This document shows, piece after piece, positions 17,454 to 26,387 of a stretch of 64,000 bases of DNA. How positions within the stretch are numbered: the stretch's first letter is position 1; every line of letters begins with the position of its first letter. The DNA lies in NCBI GenBank assembly GCA_019634625.1, contig JAHCBA010000020.1, forward strand, positions 1-64,000, read 5' to 3'. The DNA is from Verrucomicrobiia bacterium. GTDB lineage: Bacteria > Verrucomicrobiota > Verrucomicrobiia > Limisphaerales > CAIMTB01. The position numbers and the translations under genes were made by a program. The notes under the pieces were generated by a model. That model worked only from the letters and a program-made list of their open reading frames with translations. It was not told the DNA's origin and did no database searches.

Positions 17454-18070
17454 GGTGCGTCATCCTCCTCGAAGGTCCCCGCCCAGAGATCCACCGTGAC
17501 CGAGGCCATGGCCACCGAGTTCGATCCGCCCCGGACCCTCAGTTCAACAAGATCCACCCGCTGGGTCGCCGAAGTCAGATTCTGCACGAAATCCACCACC
17601 CGCCGGTACACCGGCCGGGCCGCCTCGATGCCGTACGCTGGCTCGACCTCGACCGTCGCCTGCAGCACCGCGAGCGACTGGCCCCCGACGCTGTTGGTGC
17701 GCGTTCCCACAAAGGCGATCGCCGGCTCCAGGGCCAGCGGAACCGCATCGCTTCTCAGTCCGTCATGCCATTCCGCCACCGCCTGGCCGCCTCCGAACAG
17801 ACCGTCCTGCGCATCCGCCAACCGGCGGGCAATCTCCTCCAGGCGCCCGGGACCCTGCCCCGCCTGCATCAGTTCGATCTCCGTGGAGAGACGTGACGCG
17901 GTCTGGGTGAGCGCCGCCGATTCCTGCTGCACCCGGGACACCCGCCCGACGCTCCACCAGGACAGCCACAGGGCTCCCCCCACCACGCCAAGCAGTCCCA
18001 CCCGTTCGAGGACTGCCAGCACGCGGGTGCGCGTGCGACTCGATCTCCGCGGGTTCGGGTTGGATTTCAT
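17450..18070 (-). CDS. PilO/GspM-like inner-membrane assembly protein
   Basis: 206 residues. A basic N-terminus and one membrane helix (VGLLGVVGGALWLSWWSVG, about residues 25-43) are followed by a coiled-coil-like stretch (QQESAALTQTASRLSTEIEL) and a ferredoxin-like periplasmic domain ending in VTVDLWAGTFEEDDAP. The topology and its place after the GspL-like gene fit PilO/GspM, which pair with PilN/GspL. Start ATG 18070 overlaps the upstream stop by four bases. Assignment rests mainly on topology and gene order. Confidence 0.65.
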   Translation of the reverse strand: MKSNPNPRRSSRTRTRVLAVLERVGLLGVVGGALWLSWWSVGRVSRVQQESAALTQTASRLSTEIELMQAGQGPGRLEEIARRLADAQDGLFGGGQAVAEWHDGLRSDAVPLALEPAIAFVGTRTNSVGGQSLAVLQATVEVEPAYGIEAARPVYRRVVDFVQNLTSATQRVDLVELRVRGGSNSVAMASVTVDLWAGTFEEDDAP

Positions 18071-19644
18071 TGGAGGACTCCCTGGAGATTGAACTGGGCC
18101 CCGGGCGGCGCAGTGGGCCCCGTGGCGCCCGGCGCCGGTCGGGCCGCCCAGACGGCGATCATCTCAATGGCGGATTTCGGCCGGGCCGGTTCGGACGCTT
18201 CCACCGGATCGGGTGCTCCCGCGGTCAGACTCACCTGGAAAGGCCCCGAACGAAGCCGCTCGGTCATTTCCGCAATCCGCTCGCCGGCAATCATCGCCTG
18301 GGCCGCATTGGTGGCCGATGGCATGCCCCCCGCCAACTGCAGTTGCCATCGGGCGCCCTCTTGGCGCAGATGGAGATTCGTCACCACCAGCTCCGTCGGC
18401 ACCGCCTCGGAGAGATAGGCCAGAAACCACACCGGCACGGGTGCCGGCCGGCCGTCCAGCACGGCCTGCGCCCACTGGGACCGCCGCTCCAGCTTCTGGT
18501 GCGTCCGCTGCAGCTCCCGGTGCTGCGATTGCAGTTGGGCCTGCCGAAGCTCGAGATCCCGCATGGCCGCCCGCTCCGTCCGGACCAGCACTTCACAAAA
18601 TGCCGCCGTGGCCAGCGCCCCGGCCGCCAGCAGGAGCGCCACCAGCGCCGTCACCCGCAGCGCGGCCCGTTGCTGCGGCGCCCGTCGCACCTCGGCGCTG
18701 ATCAGGTTGGGAGACTGCGCCGGCCCCAGTCGCGCCGATTCCTCCGCCCAATACACCGGCCGGTGCTCCTCCGGACTCGCCTGCACCGCGACAGGAAGCT
18801 GGCCATTCAGCTCTGCCAGCCGCTCCGACGTCCCCGGACCAAACCACCAGACCCCCGCGACATTCACCCCGAATTGCTGCGAGACGAACAACAGCGTCCG
18901 GCTCATGTCCACCGCCACTCCCCCTTTGTCCCGCGTCCGCGTTCCATCCAGGGAGCGGGCCATGAGGAGCTGCCCGTCGGCACGCCCGACGACCACCGAG
19001 GTCATGCCCCCGGCGTCGCCCGCCACCAGGGCCACCTCGTCCTGCTTCAGCGGCAGACGCCCGATCTGCGCGTGCAGCACCGCGGTGCTCGGCGTGACCC
19101 CCACCAGGTGAAGTCCCGCCCGCTGCGTCTCGCTGACCAACCGGTCCAGCAGATCCCGCGGAAACAGATGCACCAGCACGCTCTGCGAATTCTTCGTCGG
19201 CAGGGCGGGCTGATACGCCCAGGCCGGTGCCCCTTCGAAAACCTTCGACTTCTCCACCTGCCGCTCCACCAACCCCCGCAACGCCGATCCCCGCGCCGGC
19301 GGCACCTCGATGAGCTGATGCGTCAGCCGCGGATGCGCCAAAAGAAGCGTGACCGTCCCCCCACGATACCCCGTCCGCGCCGCCGCCTCCTTCACCCACT
19401 CCCCAAACTGCGCCGGATCATCCCCGACCCCGCTCTTCTCCCACGTCCCCGTCGGCTCCCCACGCTGCACCGCCACCGCCTCGATCCGCCCATGCATCCA
19501 GCTCAGGCTGAGCGTGGTCAAACCTCGACCAAACTTCGGGGCCGACAGCGTCGGGCGCGAGGGTTCAAGCGTCGGCACGGAGGCCGGCTCCTGAGGTGGA
19601 GCCGGTTCCGGCTTGGGAAGGGCTGGGATGCGGAGGGTGAGCAT
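18067..19644 (-). CDS. GspL-like protein (PilM-type cytoplasmic domain fused to PilN-type domain)
   Basis: 525 residues. After a Pro-rich N-terminus, residues about 45-320 resemble an actin-fold PilM/GspL cytoplasmic domain, with TVTLLLAHPRLTHQLIEVPP, EVALVAGDAGGMTSVVVGRA and FVSQQFGVNVAGVWWFG. A single membrane helix (VTALVALLLAAGALATAAFC, about 330-350) leads to a coiled coil rich in Arg, Gln and Leu and a PilN/GspL-like periplasmic domain. This protein would tie the assembly ATPase to the periplasmic scaffold. It overlaps the PilO/GspM-like gene by four bases and sits 22 bases after the upstream pseudopilin gene. Confidence 0.75.
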   Translation of the reverse strand: MLTLRIPALPKPEPAPPQEPASVPTLEPSRPTLSAPKFGRGLTTLSLSWMHGRIEAVAVQRGEPTGTWEKSGVGDDPAQFGEWVKEAAARTGYRGGTVTLLLAHPRLTHQLIEVPPARGSALRGLVERQVEKSKVFEGAPAWAYQPALPTKNSQSVLVHLFPRDLLDRLVSETQRAGLHLVGVTPSTAVLHAQIGRLPLKQDEVALVAGDAGGMTSVVVGRADGQLLMARSLDGTRTRDKGGVAVDMSRTLLFVSQQFGVNVAGVWWFGPGTSERLAELNGQLPVAVQASPEEHRPVYWAEESARLGPAQSPNLISAEVRRAPQQRAALRVTALVALLLAAGALATAAFCEVLVRTERAAMRDLELRQAQLQSQHRELQRTHQKLERRSQWAQAVLDGRPAPVPVWFLAYLSEAVPTELVVTNLHLRQEGARWQLQLAGGMPSATNAAQAMIAGERIAEMTERLRSGPFQVSLTAGAPDPVEASEPARPKSAIEMIAVWAARPAPGATGPTAPPGAQFNLQGVLQ

Positions 19645-19666
19645 GCGCGGACGGGACAGGCTGCCG

Positions 19667-20830
19667 TTACGGGCCGGGGGCCTCGGGCTTGTGGAGCAGA
19701 TTGACCGAGGCAGTCTTCATGGCGGTCTGGGAGTCGGAGACCGCGGTTCGGGTGGCATGCTTGGCGGGATAGCCGGCGTCCCGCCAGGCGACGAAGTTCT
19801 TCATGTAATTGCTCAGCGTGTTGACCACGATCACCGGTGTGGCCTGCGGATTTCCCTTGGCATTCACGTTCAGCGGAGACGCCACAAACACGTCGTGCGC
19901 CGCCTGGAGATCCAGCCCCGAAGTCAACCGGAGTCCGCGCCCGAGAAACAACTGACCCCGCCAGGCATCCCCCTCGTACGCGAACGACACCGGATGCTGA
20001 AGCACCTCGCGGACCTGAAGTGTGTTCACCGTCCCCGCATGATGGTGCAGTCCAAGAACGGTTCCCTTGATGTAACTGGCCGAAAACGATGGCGTGGTTG
20101 GCAGGATGTTGGTCGTCGAGTTGCCGATGGTGAACCGCCCCTGATTCGTCCCCGCCACCAGGATGGTTCCATAGTTCAGCACCAATGGTACGAAGAGGTT
20201 GTCCAGCGCCAGCCGCCGTATCCTCAAGTCCTCGCCGCGCCCGGACCAGACCCACCCCGCCGGGATGGATCCCTCAGGCGCATTCCAGATGTTCGAGAAC
20301 GCCGCCGTGCTCGAGGCAAGGCCGGTCAGGATGCCCGCCGGCAGCGGTTCGCCGACGCTCGACATCAGGATGATGCCCAGCGCGGGCTCGATGTCCGCCG
20401 CCACCCCCATCTGGGTCTGGGTGAAGGGAATCGGCAGGGTGTTGGTCACCGCCGGATCCACCAGGAACCGCCTCGCCTGCCCCCGGCTGTTGGTCAATAC
20501 CGCCCCCTCCCGCCACCCGACAGCCACCGCGAGGAGCCCCGGGAAGTTGGTCGGATGCGGCACCTCCTGGAATCGCAGCACATGCGTCCGCAATCCTTCC
20601 GATAGCGTCTCCAGTGCCCGATCCTCCCGGTCCCGGGCCAGCCGGTCATACCCGCGGATCAGGGCCGGCACCAGCGCCAGGCTCAGTATGGTGAGCACCG
20701 CCATCAGGCCGATCATCTCGATCAGCGAAAACGCCGCCTCCCTCCGACTCCGATGCACGCTCCGATCCTGCTGGGTCTCCAGCCAACCCCGACCCGATCC
20801 TCCCGCTGCCGCCGCGTTCCCGATGCTCAT
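19667..20830 (-). CDS. Large pseudopilin-like protein
   Basis: 387 residues from ATG 20830. Residues about 33-55 are the prepilin signature AAFSLIEMIGLMAVLTILSL, where Glu is at position +5 after the presumed Ala/Phe cleavage site (Ala replaces the usual Gly). The long C-terminal domain is rich in Thr, Asn and hydrophobics and resembles that of the preceding gene in layout (a GRGEDLRIRRLALDNLFVPL block matches LGEDLWIQRMDLRSLFRRVV), so the two are probably ancient duplicates. It likely serves as a minor pseudopilin, possibly GspK-like in size. It is 22 bases downstream of its paralogue. Confidence 0.8.
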   Translation of the reverse strand: MSIGNAAAAGGSGRGWLETQQDRSVHRSRREAAFSLIEMIGLMAVLTILSLALVPALIRGYDRLARDREDRALETLSEGLRTHVLRFQEVPHPTNFPGLLAVAVGWREGAVLTNSRGQARRFLVDPAVTNTLPIPFTQTQMGVAADIEPALGIILMSSVGEPLPAGILTGLASSTAAFSNIWNAPEGSIPAGWVWSGRGEDLRIRRLALDNLFVPLVLNYGTILVAGTNQGRFTIGNSTTNILPTTPSFSASYIKGTVLGLHHHAGTVNTLQVREVLQHPVSFAYEGDAWRGQLFLGRGLRLTSGLDLQAAHDVFVASPLNVNAKGNPQATPVIVVNTLSNYMKNFVAWRDAGYPAKHATRTAVSDSQTAMKTASVNLLHKPEAPGP

Positions 20831-20852
20831 GGTTCGTTGCACGTCCGGAACT

Positions 20853-22019
20853 TCAGTTGATGAGATTGCCCGAAATCCAATCGAGCCGGGACTGCGCCCC
20901 CAGAAGCGCCTGGTACGCCGGCACCTGCTGGTCACTGGTGCTCCCGCCATTGTCGAACGGCACGCTGTACGGAGGCTCGCCCGTCGCCCAGAACCCGTAG
21001 GTGTACAGATACGTGAACACCTCCTCCACCACCGCCTGGGCATTGGCCCCGAACTTCGAGTTCGGCGGCATCGGCGACTGCCGGAAATTCTCCGCCAGCA
21101 ATCCGAACCCCGACAGCGGCGGCCGCTTCCCATAGTTGAGATATCGGCTCCACCGCCCGTTCTCGAAGACATAACTGATGTCCTCCCGGACATACTCCTG
21201 CGCCTGCAGGGTCTCGTCGGCGAAATGCAGCCGGATGCCGCTGGTCTCCAGAAACCACGCCTCGTGCCGCTGTCCCGCCGGAATCCGGACCATGGTCTGG
21301 GCCGTCGGATTCCCCTGAATCAGGAAGGTCGGCGCCCCGGCCACCGCGAACGGCGCGACATTGTCCGGGTCCATGTTGTTGAACACCACCCGCCGAAAGA
21401 GACTGCGCAGATCCATCCGCTGGATCCACAGGTCCTCCCCCAGCCCCGTCCAGTTGGTCCACCCCGCCGGGACCTGGCCCTCCACCGAGTTCCACGCCGC
21501 ATTGAACGCCGCCTGGTTGGTCGCCCCCGGAAGCGGCGCACCCAACGTCGAGATCAGCATCACCCGCCCGTTCACCGGCTCGATCGATCCATGCATCCCC
21601 TGCGTGTAGGGAAGGGTCACGCCACCCGTCATGATGTTCCCAATCTGCAGTCCGGGATCGACCAGGAACCGCCGCGCATACCCGAGCCGGGTCTCGTTCG
21701 CATGCACCAGGGGAATTGCCAGTTCATCCGCAATGGCCTGGGCCCACTGGTTCGGCGTCCCGATCTGCTTCGTCCTGAGTATCCGGTCCCGCAGCGCATC
21801 CCGCATGGTCTCCAGATTCCGAGCCTCGGTCTCCCGCGCCGCCCGCTTCATCTGCGCCACCACGTTCAAGGTCACCGCCGACGCCAGGATCGTCAGGATC
21901 GACATTACCCCGATCAGTTCGATCAGCGTGAACCCCCGGGTCCGCACCAACCCCGATCGGACCCCCTCACCCCACCCCACGGTGCCGCTGTACGGGGCCT
22001 TGCCCTTCTGTGAGTTCAT
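20853..22019 (-). CDS. Large pseudopilin-like protein
   Basis: 388 residues from ATG 22019, which has AGGTGGAG six bases upstream; ATG 22052 would add 11 residues and begins right after the GspF stop. The prepilin site is RGFTLIELIGVMSILTILAS with Glu+5. The following helix continues into an Arg/Glu-rich stretch (RAARETEARNLETMRDALRD), then a large soluble domain including RRFLVDPGLQIGNIMTGGV, also similar to RRFLVDPAVTNTLPIPFTQ in the next gene. It is expected to be processed by a prepilin peptidase that is not encoded here. Confidence 0.82.
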   Translation of the reverse strand: MNSQKGKAPYSGTVGWGEGVRSGLVRTRGFTLIELIGVMSILTILASAVTLNVVAQMKRAARETEARNLETMRDALRDRILRTKQIGTPNQWAQAIADELAIPLVHANETRLGYARRFLVDPGLQIGNIMTGGVTLPYTQGMHGSIEPVNGRVMLISTLGAPLPGATNQAAFNAAWNSVEGQVPAGWTNWTGLGEDLWIQRMDLRSLFRRVVFNNMDPDNVAPFAVAGAPTFLIQGNPTAQTMVRIPAGQRHEAWFLETSGIRLHFADETLQAQEYVREDISYVFENGRWSRYLNYGKRPPLSGFGLLAENFRQSPMPPNSKFGANAQAVVEEVFTYLYTYGFWATGEPPYSVPFDNGGSTSDQQVPAYQALLGAQSRLDWISGNLIN

Positions 22020-22055
22020 CCGGCTCCACCTCTCGTTCCGCCTCGTTTTCATACG

Positions 22056-23279
22056 TCAGTTCAAGGCTCCCATGAGTGAGATGATCGGAAGGAAAATCGC
22101 CAGCGCCACCGTCCCCACCACCCCCACCAAGAAGAGAATCAACGCCGGTTCCATGATGCTGAACACCTTCTTGATCCGGCGCGGAATCAGCACGTTGTAG
22201 TAACTCGCCACGTTCTCCAGCGAGGTGTCCAGGCTCCCGCTCCGTTCCCCCATCGCCACCATCCGGATGAGCAGTTGGGGAAACACCGGGTGACGCCGCA
22301 TCGAGTCGCTGATGACCTCGCCGGCCTCGACCCGCTGCGCGATGTCGTCCAGCGCCTCCGCCACCAGCGAACTGCCCACCAGGTCCTTGCACAGCTTGAT
22401 CGCGTTCACGATCGAGATGCCCGACCGGTAAAGCACCGCCAGGTTGTGCGCCAGGCGCGAGATCACCAGCATGTGGTTCAATTCCCCGAACACCGGCAGC
22501 CCGAACTTCGCCCGGTCGAATGCCAGATCGAACCGCTTCGACTTCGCCCGCGCAATCTGCACCGAGACGGGCACCACGATGAACGCCGCCATCCAGATCC
22601 ACCACGTCGCCTTCGCCACGTCGCTCAACGAAAACACCACCCGCGTGATCAGCGGCAACCCCACCTTGGCCACCGTCAGCAGTTGCACGAACTGCGGCAC
22701 CACGAAGGTGAACAGCACCAGGACGAACAAACACACCACCGCAAACACAATGGCCGGATAAATCGTCGCCTGGCGGATGTCCGCCATGATCTGTTCCTGC
22801 CACTCGAGATACCGTTTCAGCTCCAGAAACGCCTCCGGCACCGTCCCGCTGCTCTCCGCCGCCCGGATCAGACTCGTGAACTGCGAGGCGAACACCCGCG
22901 GAAACCGCGCCATCCCGTCCGCCAGCGATTCCCCCGATTCCACCAGCCGCTTGAGTTCCCCAATGGTGGCCTTGAACCGCGGGTTCGCACAGTCGGCCGC
23001 CGCAATCTCCAGCGACTGCATCATCGGCACCCCGACCCGGAGCTGGAAACTCATCAGGGTCGCGAAATCGATCAGCTCGCGTCGTCCCCCGCCGCTCCCC
23101 ATCCCCCACCGCGTCAGGCTCGAGGCCTTCGCGTCCTTCCCCTTCTCCGCCTTCGCCGAGACCAGCCAAAGCCCCATCGCCCGCAGCCGCTCTTCAAGAC
23201 TCGCCTCGTCCCGCGCCGCAAGCTGCCCGTTCACGGTCTTTCCGTCCTGGTCGATGCCCTGGTACGCGAAGGTCTGCAT
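22056..23279 (-). CDS. gspF: Type II secretion/type IV pilus inner-membrane platform protein
   Basis: 407 residues with the two-fold repeated GspF/PilC domain. The first repeat contains FATLMSFQLRVGVPMMQSLE and ESGESLADGMARFPRVFASQ; the second MLVISRLAHNLAVLYRSGIS and VEAGEVISDSMRRHPVFPQL. Three membrane helices are visible (about 170-195, 220-240 and 380-402, the last IMEPALILFLVGVVGTVALA). GspF anchors the ATPase to the pseudopilus. It follows gspE by 15 bases. Confidence 0.95.
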   Translation of the reverse strand: MQTFAYQGIDQDGKTVNGQLAARDEASLEERLRAMGLWLVSAKAEKGKDAKASSLTRWGMGSGGGRRELIDFATLMSFQLRVGVPMMQSLEIAAADCANPRFKATIGELKRLVESGESLADGMARFPRVFASQFTSLIRAAESSGTVPEAFLELKRYLEWQEQIMADIRQATIYPAIVFAVVCLFVLVLFTFVVPQFVQLLTVAKVGLPLITRVVFSLSDVAKATWWIWMAAFIVVPVSVQIARAKSKRFDLAFDRAKFGLPVFGELNHMLVISRLAHNLAVLYRSGISIVNAIKLCKDLVGSSLVAEALDDIAQRVEAGEVISDSMRRHPVFPQLLIRMVAMGERSGSLDTSLENVASYYNVLIPRRIKKVFSIMEPALILFLVGVVGTVALAIFLPIISLMGALN

Positions 23280-23294
23280 GGTGTCTCAACGCCC

Positions 23295-25022
23295 TCAATG
23301 CCCGCCCATGCGGGTCACCCGCAAAAGCTCCTGAATGGTTGTCGTCCCTTCCATCGCCACTCTTAAGCCGTCTTCAAACATCGTCGCCATCCCGCCCTCC
23401 CGTGCCAGCCGCGCAAATTCATGCGCCCCCGCCCGCCGCACGATCGGATCGTGAAACCGATGGTCGATCTGCATCAGTTCGAAGATCCCCTGCCGCCCCT
23501 TGAACCCCGTCCCGCTGCACGTCTCGCACCCCACGTTCCGCCACAACTGCAGCGGCCCCTTCTCCGGCACCGGCACCCCAACCTCCTGGAATACCCGCTC
23601 CGGATCGCCCACCGGTTCCTTGCACTTCGGACACAGCTTCCGCACCAACCGCTGCGCCAGCACCGCCAGGAGGCTGTCCGGCAGCAGAAACGGCTCAACC
23701 CCCATGTCCAGCAACCGCGGAATCGCCCCGGGCGCGTCGTTGGTGTGCAGCGTCGAAAACACCAGATGCCCCGTCAGCGCCGCCCGGATCATCAACTGCG
23801 CCGTCTCCACATCCCGCGTCTCCCCCACCAGAATCACGTCCGGATCCTGTCGCAGCAGCGATCGCAACCCCGCACTGAACGTCAGCCCGATGTCGTCCTT
23901 GATCTGCGTCTGCCGTACCCCCGCCATCCGGATCTCCACCGGATCCTCCAACGTGAAAATGCTCAGCTCGGTCGAGCTGATCTCGTTCAGCACCGCATAC
24001 AGCGTCGTGGTCTTCCCGCTCCCCGTCGGCCCGGTCACGATGACCACCCCGTGCGGCTGATCCATCGCGTCCTTCAGGATCTTCGCCGCATCCGGCGGCA
24101 ACCCAAGCTGCGTGAGCCGCGCCAATCCCGTCCCCGGATTCAGAATCCGCGCCACGATGCTCTCGCCATACGTGGTCGGCAGACTCGACACCCGCAGGTT
24201 CACCTGCCTCCGTCCCACCGTCACCGTCGCCCGCCCGTCCTGCGGCACCCGCGTCTCCGACACGTCCAGGTCCGCCAGGATCTTCATGCGCGACGCCACC
24301 AGCGCCTGCAGCGCCTTCGGAATCAGCACGTCCGGATGCAGCACGCCGTCGATCCGCACCCGGATCCGCATCAGCCGCTCCTCGGGCTCGAAATGAATGT
24401 CGCTGGCCCCGATCTCGATCGCCCGCTCGATGATCTGGCTCACCAAACGGATCGTCGGCGCCTCGTCGTCGGTCGTCGCCCCCGTCTCCAGCGTCGCCAC
24501 CGGCACCGCCTTCGCATCCCGCGCCTGATCCTCGATGATCTGATCGATGGCCTGCTGGATGCTGGCCCCCTCCGCATCGAGCCGGTCCAGCGCGTTGAGA
24601 ATGTCCCTCTCCGTCGCCGTGACGACGTCGATGTGCTTCCCCGTGAGCTGACCCAGATGGTCGATCGCGACGACGTTCGACGGGTCCGCCATCGCCACCG
24701 TCAGCGTCCCGTTGTACTGGGCGATCGGGACCGCCTTGAACCGGCGCGCCAGATCGCGCGGCACCAGGTCGGTGACCGCGCGATCCAGCTTGATCTGATG
24801 AAAATGAACCCGGCGCGACTGCGCCGCCTGCGCCAGGTAATCGGAAATCTTCTCCGCCGGAACCAGCCCCAGATCCACCAGGACCTTCGACAACGGCTGG
24901 CCCTTCCGCCGCTGCTCGCGCGTCGCGAGATCAAGCTGCGTCTCGTTGATCAGTCCCGACGCGATCAGGCGGTTGCCCAGATCGGTCGAAGACGTCGCCG
25001 GCATTGGCAGGGCGGCAGCCAC
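23295..25022 (-). CDS. gspE: Type II secretion/type IV pilus assembly ATPase
   Basis: 575 residues. The N-terminal MshEN-like domain shows LGNRLIASGLINETQLDLAT and QPLSKVLVDLGLVPAEKISD. The ATPase core has Walker A GPTGSGKTTT (331-340), an Asp box ending LEDPVE, Walker B RQDPDVILVGETRD and a His box TLHTNDAPGA. A zinc-binding four-Cys site is formed by CPKC (about 470) and CETC (about 503). It powers pseudopilus assembly from the cytoplasm. The start is GTG 25022 or ATG 25004. It follows the pseudopilin by about 110 bases. Confidence 0.95.
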   Translation of the reverse strand: MAAALPMPATSSTDLGNRLIASGLINETQLDLATREQRRKGQPLSKVLVDLGLVPAEKISDYLAQAAQSRRVHFHQIKLDRAVTDLVPRDLARRFKAVPIAQYNGTLTVAMADPSNVVAIDHLGQLTGKHIDVVTATERDILNALDRLDAEGASIQQAIDQIIEDQARDAKAVPVATLETGATTDDEAPTIRLVSQIIERAIEIGASDIHFEPEERLMRIRVRIDGVLHPDVLIPKALQALVASRMKILADLDVSETRVPQDGRATVTVGRRQVNLRVSSLPTTYGESIVARILNPGTGLARLTQLGLPPDAAKILKDAMDQPHGVVIVTGPTGSGKTTTLYAVLNEISSTELSIFTLEDPVEIRMAGVRQTQIKDDIGLTFSAGLRSLLRQDPDVILVGETRDVETAQLMIRAALTGHLVFSTLHTNDAPGAIPRLLDMGVEPFLLPDSLLAVLAQRLVRKLCPKCKEPVGDPERVFQEVGVPVPEKGPLQLWRNVGCETCSGTGFKGRQGIFELMQIDHRFHDPIVRRAGAHEFARLAREGGMATMFEDGLRVAMEGTTTIQELLRVTRMGGH

Positions 25023-25129
25023 GAGGGGTTTCTGTCGGGTGGTCCTTCACTCCCGCAACCGCGGGGGACGGATGCCCTCCCGGACACCCGTCCCATCTCG
25101 CCGCGGATGCAGAAACCAGTCATCGCAAC

Positions 25130-25810
25130 TCAGCGATGGGCTAGGTAAATGTGGACGTCGACCTTGCCGCCCGCATCCGGGGTCGTGTATTTAACTCGGC
25201 CTTTCAGGTCCGGAAGAGGACTTCCACCACTATCCACCAACGGCTCGCCAAGCGTTGGACCATCAAGGCGATCATTGAGCGACTTCGCGTCTTGGTGATC
25301 CACACCCACGATGACCGCTTCAACGACTAGCGATCCGATCACGCGATTCACATCCGATCCATCCAAGGCATAGGTTCCAGCGTCCATGTCTGTGGCAACT
25401 GGGGCATTGGTTGCAACATTTGCACCAATCTGTATTACACGGAGTCGCGATCCGTTATTCGCAGAGCCAATTTGCCCATTCCCAATTCGAACCGAAAAGG
25501 GCTTCTCGGCAACGCCTTCGGCTACCAGAGTGGTCAGGTCCCAGTCCTCTGAAATGCCGTTTGTGAATGTGAGCGACGTCCCTCCAGGCCCTGCAATCAA
25601 GCCATGTTTCCCATAGTACTCATTCACCGCGGCCTTGATGCTGTTGCAGGTGGTGGCGGCGTTGCTGATTTTGGAATCCCCGATGGCCTGGAAGACGCGG
25701 GGGATGAGGAGGGAGGCGAGGATGGCGATGATGGCCAGCACGCCGATCATTTCGACGAGCGTAAAGCCGCCCCGGGCTTTCTTCTGGATACGTTGGGTTT
25801 TCAGTCTCAT
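25130..25810 (-). CDS. Major pseudopilin-like protein (GspG/PilA type)
   Basis: 226 residues. The short basic leader ends in ARGG, then [20 protein letters not shown] gives a standard prepilin cleavage site, Glu+5 and the assembly helix. The remainder is a compact domain with a Thr/Gly/Asn-rich middle. The conserved N-terminal codons are GC-rich, but the stretch encoding about residues 35-200 is clearly poorer in G+C than neighbouring genes, so it may have been exchanged. As the first gene of the operon it is probably the most strongly expressed component. It is longer than a usual GspG (about 145 residues), so a type IV pilin role is equally possible. Confidence 0.85.
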   Translation of the reverse strand: MRLKTQRIQKKARGGFTLVEMIGVLAIIAILASLLIPRVFQAIGDSKISNAATTCNSIKAAVNEYYGKHGLIAGPGGTSLTFTNGISEDWDLTTLVAEGVAEKPFSVRIGNGQIGSANNGSRLRVIQIGANVATNAPVATDMDAGTYALDGSDVNRVIGSLVVEAVIVGVDHQDAKSLNDRLDGPTLGEPLVDSGGSPLPDLKGRVKYTTPDAGGKVDVHIYLAHR

Positions 25811-26240
25811 GGGATACTTATGTGTGGTTGGTTGCTCCGGCAGCCGTGCGGAACCGCGTCCGCGGCGGACGGTCTCAAGCTGGCCACGACTGGACCGGCT
25901 TCACCGACTTACTTCGGCCGAATCGGCCCCCACTGAAGTCGAAAGACGCCGTCAATCGGTTTTCTTGAAGACTACAACATCCCTCGTCGCAGCAGGATAA
26001 GTGAATTGGAGCCCCCCGTTGTACGGTGGCAAACCTGCTTGGTGTGCCTCCCGTGCTTCCGTCGGCGTAGTCCCTTCATCCCCCTGCCCCATGAACTAAG
26101 CAAATTCCCCAGCCCGCATCCCTCCGCCGGACGAAACCGTCGGAAAGCAATCCCCCCCCAGCGCCCGACCGCAGACGCCCCCCCCGTGCCGCCACCCCGG
26201 CATCGATCCCCGAACCCATCCCCCCAAAAAGCGCCCCCCC
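25811..26240. other. Upstream region of the secretion-like operon
   Basis: About 430 bases between the pseudopilin start and the heptamer array. The part nearest the pseudopilin is less GC-rich than average and should hold the operon promoter, but I cannot place -35/-10 boxes with confidence. No gene is supported. Confidence 0.4.
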
Positions 26241-26377
26241 CTCAGGCCTCAGGTTTCAGGTTTCAGGTTTCAGGTTTCAGGTTTCAGGTTTCAGGTTTCA
26301 GGTTTCAGGTTTCAGGTTTCAGGTTTCAGGTTTCAGGTTTCAGGTTTCAGGTTTCAGGCCTCAGGCCTCAGGCCTCA
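26241..26377. repeat. TTTCAGG heptamer tandem array
   Basis: About 19 head-to-tail copies of a 7-base unit, mostly AGGTTTC, flanked at both ends by the variant AGGCCTC. It ends 11 bases after the stop side of the SDR gene (26388), so it lies in that gene's 3' region and at the far upstream side of the pilin operon. Confidence 0.95.
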
Positions 26378-26387
26378 CGTCTCCCCA

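Noticed and set aside
16384-17463. Upstream extension of the secretin frame to 927 residues
   Set aside because: The extension runs through simple-repeat tracts and the GspC/PilP-like gene in another frame; a signal sequence and a good ribosome site fix the start at 16383.
26241-26377. CRISPR or telomere-like array
   Set aside because: A simple 7-base tandem repeat without spacers in the middle of a chromosome segment.
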